Origin: a virus
DNA length: 43,588 bases
Virus record (IMG/VR): IMGVR_UViG_3300035199_000815
Location: 1-43,588 of that record
Strand: one strand, 5' to 3'
In this document: positions 36,987-43,228 of the stretch, one piece after another
How the letters are laid out: each line of letters begins with the position of its first letter
Numbering within the stretch: position 1 is the stretch's first letter
Translations under genes and position numbers: made by a program
The notes under the pieces: model-generated
Seen by the model: the letters and a program-made list of their open reading frames with translations, nothing else
What the model was told of the DNA's origin: nothing
The model's database searches: none

Positions 36987-38726
36987 CTATAGGTCCTTCC
37001 ATGCCGGATGTTTGCCGCAAGTGGCATAATGCCCATCAGCGCGAGAGACCCAACCCCAGTCCTTTCCTTCTCTGCCTGGGCAACCACTGGTGTTATTACA
37101 CTTAGACTGAGTACATTTTTCGCCAGAGGCGATGGCAAGAGCTTCACTCTCAAATTTGCCGCCTCCCCATGGACTCTTGGCTGAGGCGCCGGGCGCTACT
37201 CCCAATTTGCTCTGGGCTTCGGGATTAGAACATGCGCCGGCGCCATAGCAAGACGGGTGGCGTTTGCAAAAACTTTTAAAGGGATAAAAAGCCTCCAGAT
37301 ACTTCGCATACTTCCAGTTAGCGTTCTCATTTAGTATAATTTTTCCGGACGATCTTCGTGTATAATAAGGAATTCCATTATTGCTCTTGCATAAGTATGT
37401 TTCCCAGCTATTAAACCTTTTAGTGTAACTCCAGAGGTCCTCGGGGCTGGGCGTCGTGCCGGCTTGACGGTCGGCTAGTTTTCCCGGGATCGTCTTTTGC
37501 CAAGGGCTGGCTTGTGCGGTGGTCTCGCGGGGTAGACCGGTCTTGCCAGAGGGGGCTGTGACCATCATCTGAGCATTGGCGCCCTTTGAAAGCCATGCTG
37601 CCACCATAAAGCCTGTCCGATCCGCGCCGTGCGTGCAGTGAATCAAAGTATTGCCGACATCAAAAAATGGCATTACTTTTTCGAGGGACTTGACATATCC
37701 CCTGCCGCGTACAAAACCTGATTGCGCATAAATATAATGGAATTTTGCTTTCGTTCCCGGAGGAGACCCGGCGGGATGTAGGCTTTCTGCATATGCTTGT
37801 TCCAAAGCGTGGGAAACACAAACACCATAATTTTTATCATGACTATACGAGATATCGTTTCCGGTATTACCGTTCATTTTTATTATATCAGTAACTCCCT
37901 TTACTTCAATAAGCCACTTTAAATCTTGCAAGTGAGGCTGCTGGTATCTCCAGTTGTTATTTCCAAACATCTGCAACATTTTAGATTTTGTTCCTGTAGA
38001 ATTCGGATAGGTTGGAGGAGTTTTAACCTTCGAAAACAAATCCCCTACAGTTGTGGGATCTGTTTCTTGTGCGCATTTACCTGATTTATTTAGCTTGGCG
38101 CCGGATGCGCCCCCCGTAAAGCGAGCCGTCACCGGAGGATCGACTGTGGGGAGCACGTCTCCCAAAGGATTATATGCAGAAGTGTCAAATAGTGCACGAA
38201 AATACTTGCACCTGTCGTCCGTCGCGGCTGCTGTTATAGAGTCTAGCGATGTGAAAAATGCGTATTGAAGATTGTATTTAAACTGGCCTGGCATAATCGT
38301 CACTTTAACGCGGTCTCCTATGCTGGGTAAAAGCCCTTCGTACTCTCCCTCTGAAAAAAACTTAGTATGCCATGATATTATCTTGGCAGCGCATCCAGGG
38401 TCGGCGGAGAGGGCGGGGTCGCAAGGATCCGGAATTGTCGAATGGGGGGAAGGGGCGTCTGTTCCTTCCGACATAATACGCCCCATAAAAACAATACGCG
38501 ATGCAGTGGATCCTGCTAACGCATATCCTTCGCTTCCTATGGCGCCCATTACCGCCTTAAAATCATTTGCGCTGAGGGGCATTGGTCGAGTTAGGACTCG
38601 CACAATAAACGTTTCTTTATCTCCATACACATCAGGTCGAACTGCATCTCGTAAAGCCTCATTGTCTGCTTGTTCGGCCTCATGTGGCGTGGAGAATTCC
38701 GAACGAGCAAAGACGCGATTAGCCAT
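36987..38726 (-). CDS. Baseplate hub-like protein fused to Cys-dependent phosphatase domain (579 aa)
   Basis: The N-terminal domain (to about residue 195) is paralogous to that of the lysin gene: IVRVLTRPMPLSANDFKAVM, IVFMGRIMSEGTDAPSPH, IGDRVKVTIMPG and LQYAFFTSLDSI. The C-terminal part has the phosphatase P-loop IHCTHGADRTGF, with nucleophile Cys364 and Arg370 (C-x5-R), preceded by FFDVGNTL and followed by a helix, as in tyrosine/dual-specificity phosphatases of the HC-x2-G-x-DRTG type. The last 110 residues are Cys-rich with Lys, Gly and aromatics (CKRHPSCYGAGAC, CTQSKCNNTSGC), perhaps disulfide-bonded or metal-binding. The substrate is unknown. It overlaps the start of the preceding 100-aa gene's end by 8 bases, and its stop is 68 bases from the lysin start. 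Confidence 0.82.
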   Translation of the reverse strand: MANRVFARSEFSTPHEAEQADNEALRDAVRPDVYGDKETFIVRVLTRPMPLSANDFKAVMGAIGSEGYALAGSTASRIVFMGRIMSEGTDAPSPHSTIPDPCDPALSADPGCAAKIISWHTKFFSEGEYEGLLPSIGDRVKVTIMPGQFKYNLQYAFFTSLDSITAAATDDRCKYFRALFDTSAYNPLGDVLPTVDPPVTARFTGGASGAKLNKSGKCAQETDPTTVGDLFSKVKTPPTYPNSTGTKSKMLQMFGNNNWRYQQPHLQDLKWLIEVKGVTDIIKMNGNTGNDISYSHDKNYGVCVSHALEQAYAESLHPAGSPPGTKAKFHYIYAQSGFVRGRGYVKSLEKVMPFFDVGNTLIHCTHGADRTGFMVAAWLSKGANAQMMVTAPSGKTGLPRETTAQASPWQKTIPGKLADRQAGTTPSPEDLWSYTKRFNSWETYLCKSNNGIPYYTRRSSGKIILNENANWKYAKYLEAFYPFKSFCKRHPSCYGAGACSNPEAQSKLGVAPGASAKSPWGGGKFESEALAIASGEKCTQSKCNNTSGCPGREGKDWGWVSRADGHYATCGKHPAWKDL

Positions 38727-39021
38727 TGGCTGGATCGTCCCCTTGAATCAAATCAAAGAGACTGTTTTTATCGTCTTCAGTCAGCATGACTTGCGCTCCG
38801 ACTTTCTTCTGGCGCAATCCGATAAGCTTGACTAATTGTTCGTTGGAGCGCTGCAGCGACTGAACGTGCTGTGCGGCGACCGGGCTTAAGTATTTATTTT
38901 GGGTCGCGTCAGAAGCAATCTGGTTAGCGATCTCATTCAAAAACTCACGTGCTATTTTACGATCATTACGAATATTATCCAAAGCTTCATCGATTAATAT
39001 TTCTAAATCTTGGTGGTTCAT
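38719..39021 (-). CDS. Small protein next to the late sigma factor (100 aa)
   Basis: The preferred start is ATG at 39019-39021, giving MNHQDLEILIDEALDNIRND. It overlaps the sigma factor stop as ATGA, so the two are translationally coupled; an upstream in-frame start at 39039 lies inside the sigma gene and is less likely. The protein is mostly helical, acidic, and has a Gln/Arg-rich middle (VQSLQRSNEQLVKLIGLRQKK) that could form a coiled coil. I see no clear similarity to the T4 late co-activator gp33, although the neighbourhood makes a partner of the sigma factor conceivable. Its 3' end overlaps the 579-aa gene by 8 bases. The family is unknown. Confidence 0.7.
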   Translation of the reverse strand: MNHQDLEILIDEALDNIRNDRKIAREFLNEIANQIASDATQNKYLSPVAAQHVQSLQRSNEQLVKLIGLRQKKVGAQVMLTEDDKNSLFDLIQGDDPANG

Positions 39022-39722
39022 AATGTGCCGGACTCCCAATCAACTCTAAAATGCTCATACTTCTTGCGGAACTTCTTCAAAGAGTTTACGATTTGCTTGG
39101 TGTTGAGCCCCGTAATCTCTCGAAGGTATAGATAAATAGCTTTTTTATTAAAAATTTCGATATCTTCCTTGGATTCAAAAAGAATAATAATAGCTTTATA
39201 TACTTTTAAATCGTTATCCTTCATTTGAGATACGTCCCAGGACTTTAGCTCACCATAAAAAAGTTCCCAAAACTCTTCTTCTTCTCGTATTGTAACATAA
39301 GACTCACTGGTGGAGAGGTATTCCTCTTCATAGCTTTTGGATATGTTGTCATAATCTACCTCGCGGCGATTACGTTTTTGTTGCCTTTTTACTTTATGGA
39401 TAAACCAATTTTTTGTTATGACCGAAAAGTAAGAAAAGGCTTTAGAGCCTTTGTTGGGATCGTACTTGTCGAGAATGGTCATTAACCATATCTTACACTC
39501 ATCACGGAGAGAGTCACAATTAGGCAAATTGGTAAACTTATAAGTAAAAACTATTTTGTCTACCATTTGATTGAATGCGGGACCGATCCATTTAATATAC
39601 AGGTCGGTGCGCTCTCTTGAACAATTAGTTAGCGTATAGCGAACAATTGCATCTTCATGGTCTTGTGTAAAATAATGATTTTTTGGGGCTTTTTTTCTTT
39701 TTCTACGGGGTTTCGTCGTCAT
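39018..39722 (-). CDS. 55: T4 gp55-type late-transcription sigma factor
   Basis: The 234-aa protein has a very basic N-terminus (PRRKRKKAPK). Residues about 50-115 match sigma region 2 as in T4 gp55: NQMVDKIVFTYKF, then LRDECKIWLMTILDKYDPNKG, then KAFSYFSVITKNWFIHKVKR. A C-terminal helical segment (about 195-222, IYLYLREITGLNTKQIVNSL) resembles a helix-turn-helix. gp55 directs host RNA polymerase to phage late promoters. I do not see the clear C-terminal clamp-binding hydrophobic motif of T4 gp55, so how it contacts the sliding clamp is open. The gene overlaps the upstream 117-aa gene by 20 bases and is coupled to the 100-aa gene downstream. Confidence 0.88.
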   Translation of the reverse strand: MTTKPRRKRKKAPKNHYFTQDHEDAIVRYTLTNCSRERTDLYIKWIGPAFNQMVDKIVFTYKFTNLPNCDSLRDECKIWLMTILDKYDPNKGSKAFSYFSVITKNWFIHKVKRQQKRNRREVDYDNISKSYEEEYLSTSESYVTIREEEEFWELFYGELKSWDVSQMKDNDLKVYKAIIILFESKEDIEIFNKKAIYLYLREITGLNTKQIVNSLKKFRKKYEHFRVDWESGTL

Positions 39723-40056
39723 CTAATAATTCTTCTTCAGATTCCTCGTCTTCTACGTCGGGATCTTTTTCTGGTTCTGTTAATGTGTAAATGTACTCAA
39801 AGGTTTCCATTTGTTCACTAAAAGATGCAGCATGATCAAGCAGTGAAGCCAAAGATTGATCACCATAAAACATTTCAAGATTGTAGATGTCACTGAGATG
39901 AGTCGTAAATGCGTTTATCATTTGCTGTAGGTCTCCCAATTCTTCTGATATAGAGAGAAGCCGAAGCAGTGTGGCTCGGGCATACAGGACAACGCCCACA
40001 TTAAACAGGAACGACACAAAGAGTGTGGCTGATAATATTACTTCAAGACGGGTCAT
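39703..40056 (-). CDS. Small membrane protein with acidic tail (117 aa)
   Basis: A 117-aa protein with one predicted membrane helix at about residues 5-27 (VILSATLFVSFLFNVGVVLY), a helical middle, and a strongly acidic C-terminus (EKDPDVEDEESEEELLDDDE). The helix could be an uncleaved signal anchor. The gene overlaps its upstream neighbour (FmdB-like) by 14 bases and the sigma factor by 20 bases, so all are expressed together. The function is unknown. Small single-pass proteins of this shape are common in T4-like phage genomes, but I cannot name this one. Confidence 0.7.
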   Translation of the reverse strand: MTRLEVILSATLFVSFLFNVGVVLYARATLLRLLSISEELGDLQQMINAFTTHLSDIYNLEMFYGDQSLASLLDHAASFSEQMETFEYIYTLTEPEKDPDVEDEESEEELLDDDETP

Positions 40057-40318
40057 AGGTTTCCTTTTTCGCTTTTTCTCGTTCTTTTTCTAACAACGTG
40101 CGATTTTCCTCAATATATTGTTGGGTGAGTTCCCCCACCTCTTGATTGTTTGTGCTGTTTGTGTTGTTTGCATTTTTAATGGCAAATGAATTCGTAAACA
40201 GCTTTTTCATAGAATCTATTGATTCGCATGTTGAGCACGTGCTGTGTACTTCGTTCATTCCATGGAGAATAGTTTCCACTATTCCGCACTCCTGGCACTC
40301 GTAAAGGTACCGTGGCAC
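40043..40318 (-). CDS. FmdB-like zinc ribbon protein (91 aa)
   Basis: The 91-aa protein begins with the FmdB-type pattern M-P-x-Y-x-Y-x-C-x2-C-G and has paired cysteines C8-x2-C11 and C28-x2-C31, a small zinc ribbon. The rest is a Glu/Lys-rich helical tail, after an Asn/Thr-rich stretch (NANNTNSTNNQ) encoded by a short tract of GTTTGT-like repeats near 40147-40170. The start is GTG at 40316-40318, directly after the stop of the 73-aa gene; no ATG gives the ribbon. FmdB-like proteins are thought to be small regulatory or nucleic-acid-related factors; the role in phages is unknown. Confidence 0.75.
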   Translation of the reverse strand: MPRYLYECQECGIVETILHGMNEVHSTCSTCESIDSMKKLFTNSFAIKNANNTNSTNNQEVGELTQQYIEENRTLLEKEREKAKKETYDPS

Positions 40319-40540
40319 CTACTTTACCATCTTTTCTAGGTCTGCGGTGCTAATTTCGCTATCGTCGGTAAAGCGCACTGTTGGCGGGTTCATAACCGTA
40401 AGTCCGTCGTCTCCATCTTGAAGCTCGAAGCCTTGTAAAATCGGCACAATGTCCAGTTCGTTTAGCAGGGATTCCTGCAAAGCCATCATAATCGCGCCAA
40501 GGGCTTGATTGGATAGCTTTAGATTGCTGTCGGTTTTCAT
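40319..40540 (-). CDS. Small hypothetical protein (73 aa)
   Basis: A 73-aa acidic protein beginning MKTDSNLKLSNQALGAIMMA. The N-terminal half is a predicted amphipathic helix (QALGAIMMALQESLLN) and the second half has short strands. The start ATG at 40538-40540 has a clear AAGGAG ribosome binding site 6 bases upstream, and the stop abuts the GTG of the FmdB-like gene. No motif or family is firmly recognised. The gene sits in the block of small genes before the late sigma factor. Confidence 0.65.
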   Translation of the reverse strand: MKTDSNLKLSNQALGAIMMALQESLLNELDIVPILQGFELQDGDDGLTVMNPPTVRFTDDSEISTADLEKMVK

Positions 40541-40556
40541 ATTAATCTCCTTATGA

Positions 40557-41390
40557 TTATTTGATGGATATAGCTCTTCCCAGCATGGAGAGCCAATCCT
40601 TTTCTTCTCTAATTTCTAAATTCTTGTTCCATGCGCATTCTAGTACGCTTGGGTCTATGCCTTGTTGTTTGGCAAAATATATTAAACAATTCAAATCTTT
40701 GGGGAAACAAGTTCCACCAAATCCAAGTATACCATCTGGGCCCGGAACTTTTAAGTGACTATTTCCAATTCGCTTGTCAAGCAGCGCTAAATCCTTTACG
40801 ATATCGTATTCAACATCAATTGCATTGCAAATTTGGTTTATCTCATTGGCAAAAGAAACCTTGCACGCAAGGAAAGTGTTTATAAAATACTTCACCATCT
40901 CAGCAGTGCGCCAATCTGTCTGTTCATATTGTTTATTTGGAAAAACTTCCTGCATCATGGCAACACAAACGGCGGTATGCTCCGGGGCGCCACCAAAAAT
41001 AACGCGATTACATGTTTTAAAGTCTTCCACGGAGTTGCGTTCTGTCAAAAACTCTGGGCTAAACACAATTTTTATCTTAGGATTGCGCATAGCTAAGTCA
41101 TCACATGTACCCGGTGGGATTGTAGACTTGATGATTACAATATTATTGTTATACCAATAGGAAATTTGTGCCATTACATTATAAATGATTGATAAATCAC
41201 ACTGTCCGGTCTCTTTCATTGGCGTTGGAAGCGCCACATAAATGATATCAGAGTTGTGACACACATCTCTAACGTGCCCGCACGTCGAACGAGATGCATC
41301 TTTGTCGTAAACGGCAAACGGATAGCTATCTTTCATGTTTTCGTAGATAGCATTTCCTACAAACCCTCTTCCTATCAATCCTAATTTCAT
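40557..41390 (-). CDS. UDP-glucose/GDP-mannose dehydrogenase family, short form (277 aa)
   Basis: The N-terminal Rossmann motif is GLIGRGFVG (residues 4-12). The NAD-domain strand IVIIKSTIPPGT and the family segments FSPEFLTERNSVED and AEMVKYFINTFLACKVSFANE follow. The catalytic cysteine is Cys228 in GFGGTCFPKDL. This family oxidises UDP-glucose or related nucleotide sugars to uronic acids with NAD. At 277 aa it is much shorter than the usual 390-450 aa because it ends soon after the central helix, so the C-terminal nucleotide-sugar-binding domain is missing. Short forms may still act if a partner or altered substrate binding compensates, or may be inactive. It is 9 bases after the GT29 gene. 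Confidence 0.88.
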   Translation of the reverse strand: MKLGLIGRGFVGNAIYENMKDSYPFAVYDKDASRSTCGHVRDVCHNSDIIYVALPTPMKETGQCDLSIIYNVMAQISYWYNNNIVIIKSTIPPGTCDDLAMRNPKIKIVFSPEFLTERNSVEDFKTCNRVIFGGAPEHTAVCVAMMQEVFPNKQYEQTDWRTAEMVKYFINTFLACKVSFANEINQICNAIDVEYDIVKDLALLDKRIGNSHLKVPGPDGILGFGGTCFPKDLNCLIYFAKQQGIDPSVLECAWNKNLEIREEKDWLSMLGRAISIK

Positions 41391-41399
41391 AATTGTGCC

Positions 41400-42074
41400 T
41401 TATTCATGAATGTTTATTATACCATTCTTTTGTAAAAGTGAAAATATTTTCTTTTCATTGTCAAAATCGTGCCCTGCGACCATGTTATAACTGTTGATTT
41501 CATCGAAATAGTGCTTCTTAACAGCCGGATCATAGAACGAAAACCCATAACAATCAATCTTGGAGTAGAACCGGAGTGCCATTAGCAGCCCTATGAAGCC
41601 GTTTGTCGCCTCTTTACCCCCATTTAGCTTGTTTCCTAACTCATAAAAGTCCTTGTGGATGAAATAAACCTCATTTTTTTGCCTTACTTGGTCTAAAATG
41701 TGGGTTTTTTGCCACAATTGCCACGTCGGATCTGTCTTAAAAATGATGATTTCACCCTCTATTTTATACAAAAGCTCCCTATCAAGCTGTGGATGTCGTG
41801 CTTTTTGCTGTGCAAAATAGGCGTTATCTTCGATATTGAGGATACTGTGGCAGTTCATGAGGCGAAAAGTGGTTCGAGAGCCTGCATGCTTCTCAAACGA
41901 GGCAGTTTTTGCGCCGTTAAACCTAATGACATCATCGCTGCTGTCGATGTCGGTCCCGTGCTCGTTATCTAACAAATTGCCAGAGCTTCCCACGATAGAA
42001 CACACACTCCCCGGTGTAAATTCCCTTTCTTCTCTTAAGAAGTTCGTCTCTTTTATTTTGTCTATCAGTTTCAT
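41400..42074 (-). CDS. GT29-type sialyltransferase, compact (224 aa)
   Basis: All four sialylmotifs of the animal-type GT29 family can be found. Motif L is at about residues 25-72 (CSIVGSSGNLLD, then GTDIDSSDDVIRFN, then GSRTTFRLMN). Motif S is at about 156-178 (ATNGFIGLLMALR...IDCYGF). Motif III is H188-Y-F-D191. Motif VS is H202-x4-E207 (HDFDNE). GT29 enzymes transfer sialic acid from CMP-sialic acid to glycans. No membrane anchor or signal peptide is present, so a cytoplasmic enzyme is expected. The ATG overlaps the dioxygenase stop (ATGA). NeuB two genes upstream suggests a matched donor pathway. Transfer from a eukaryotic or marine bacterial source is possible but not shown. Confidence 0.85.
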   Translation of the reverse strand: MKLIDKIKETNFLREEREFTPGSVCSIVGSSGNLLDNEHGTDIDSSDDVIRFNGAKTASFEKHAGSRTTFRLMNCHSILNIEDNAYFAQQKARHPQLDRELLYKIEGEIIIFKTDPTWQLWQKTHILDQVRQKNEVYFIHKDFYELGNKLNGGKEATNGFIGLLMALRFYSKIDCYGFSFYDPAVKKHYFDEINSYNMVAGHDFDNEKKIFSLLQKNGIINIHE

Positions 42075-42829
42075 GTTTGTCTATTGTGATAATAAATGGC
42101 CATTCGATCCCGACTTTCGTCTTTAAGAACGCCGCCACCGTGCCATACATCAGTGTTCAATACCAATAAGTCGCCCGGAGAGGCGCCAATGTATACTTTG
42201 TCGTCTTCGGTATATCGCGACTCAAAAAGTTCTTGATAATCTATAAATCGATGAGAGAATCCCTTTTTAAAATTTGCCTTGTGCTGCAGCATATTCTCGC
42301 GGATGTGTTTTCCCTCGTCATGAGAGCCTGGGATTACAAAAAGGGCTCCGTTATTTTCGTCGGTCTCCTGCAGCATCACTGCAAACTTTAACGCAGGGTA
42401 GGGGTCGAAGTGCAGCCATGAATTGCGGGGCACTTCATCACCTTCAGTTTTCTTGTATTCGTGAGTAGTAAAGACTTGCATTAGTTTTCTATTGGGCGGA
42501 GGATAAAAGTGATTAAGAAAGTCATCCAAATATGGATCCTCGGCGATAAGGGAAATTGTTTTTCCAAACATCGGGTAATATTGGGGATTGATAATTCGCA
42601 TGGCTTTGCCGGTTTCGTGAGTGTTATGCTTTTTAATACCCCCGAAGCCAAACTCGACGTTGGTGAAATCGGGAATCTTGTTGTATATGATGGTAAGTTC
42701 ATCTTTAACTTCTTCTAACTTTTCCGTATCAAAATACGATATTACTTTAAGGGCTCCTATCTCACTAAAAATACTTTTTGCTATAGAGCTATCTTCCTTA
42801 AATTCTTTTCCGCTTATGTCGAAGGTCAT
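42071..42829 (-). CDS. Phytanoyl-CoA dioxygenase-like Fe(II)/2-oxoglutarate oxygenase (252 aa)
   Basis: The iron-binding triad is visible: H140-x-D142 in WLHFDPYP and H230 in VWHGGG, with a 2-oxoglutarate-binding Arg nearby (R240 or R242 in SRDRMA). The motif NNGALFVIPGSH is typical of the phytanoyl-CoA dioxygenase family. These enzymes hydroxylate small molecules or lipids using 2-oxoglutarate, oxygen and iron; several members modify sugars or secondary metabolites. The length is normal. It overlaps the cupin by TAATG and the GT29 gene by ATGA, so the three are one translationally coupled unit. A role in modifying a nonulosonic acid or other glycan is an inference from context; the substrate is unknown. 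Confidence 0.82.
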   Translation of the reverse strand: MTFDISGKEFKEDSSIAKSIFSEIGALKVISYFDTEKLEEVKDELTIIYNKIPDFTNVEFGFGGIKKHNTHETGKAMRIINPQYYPMFGKTISLIAEDPYLDDFLNHFYPPPNRKLMQVFTTHEYKKTEGDEVPRNSWLHFDPYPALKFAVMLQETDENNGALFVIPGSHDEGKHIRENMLQHKANFKKGFSHRFIDYQELFESRYTEDDKVYIGASPGDLLVLNTDVWHGGGVLKDESRDRMAIYYHNRQT

Positions 42830-43227
42830 TAGTCACCCTTTAAGATCCGATAACTATCAGTATCGTAATGTGTCGTGGAGAACTCAAACAATTCCGAATC
42901 CTCCAGTGCCACCATCTGATGTCGCAAGCCGCGATAAACGTGGAAGTTGTCGCCGGCATTGAGAATCAATTGGTTGGCGTTCCTGATATCATCTTCCTTA
43001 GAATAATATATCATCATCTTACCAGATTGCAAATAAAAGACTTCATCTTTAAGTTCGTGATAATGCCAAGAGCACCTTTTTCCCCCTTTGAAGTAAAGAA
43101 GTTTGCCGCAATACTCTTCGTTATTGACGACCCAACGCTCCCAGCCCCAGCCTTTGTCCACGTGTTTCATCGGTAATTCGTGCCTATTGCATGCATTACA
43201 AACGATATCTTTTGGCTCTTCTCCCAT
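42829..43227 (-). CDS. Cupin-fold protein (132 aa)
   Basis: A single-domain cupin. Motif 1 follows G-x5-H-x-H-x4-E-x6-G exactly: G49, H55, H57, E62, G69 in GKRCSWHYHELKDEVFYLQSG-type spacing. Motif 2 gives G92 and H103 (GDNFHVYRGLRHQ), so the usual metal ligands His/His/Glu/His are present. The N-terminus has CNAC (C10, C13) and a Trp-rich KGWGWERW segment that resembles the start of sugar-isomerase-like cupins of capsule loci. The function could be isomerase or epimerase on a sugar precursor, or a regulatory sensor. It is 1 base from the NeuB gene and overlaps the dioxygenase gene, so it belongs to the glycan unit. Confidence 0.8.
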   Translation of the reverse strand: MGEEPKDIVCNACNRHELPMKHVDKGWGWERWVVNNEEYCGKLLYFKGGKRCSWHYHELKDEVFYLQSGKMMIYYSKEDDIRNANQLILNAGDNFHVYRGLRHQMVALEDSELFEFSTTHYDTDSYRILKGD

Positions 43228-43228
43228 C

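Noticed and set aside
36919-37020. Longer N-terminus for the hub lysin (start at 37020)
   Set aside because: It would overlap the phosphatase-fusion gene, lacks a ribosome binding site and does not align with the paralog, whereas the GTG at 36918 has an ideal AAAGGAG site.
40147-40170. Short GTTTGT-like repetitive tract in the FmdB-like gene
   Set aside because: It only encodes an Asn/Thr-rich linker and is too short and imperfect to be a separate repeat element.
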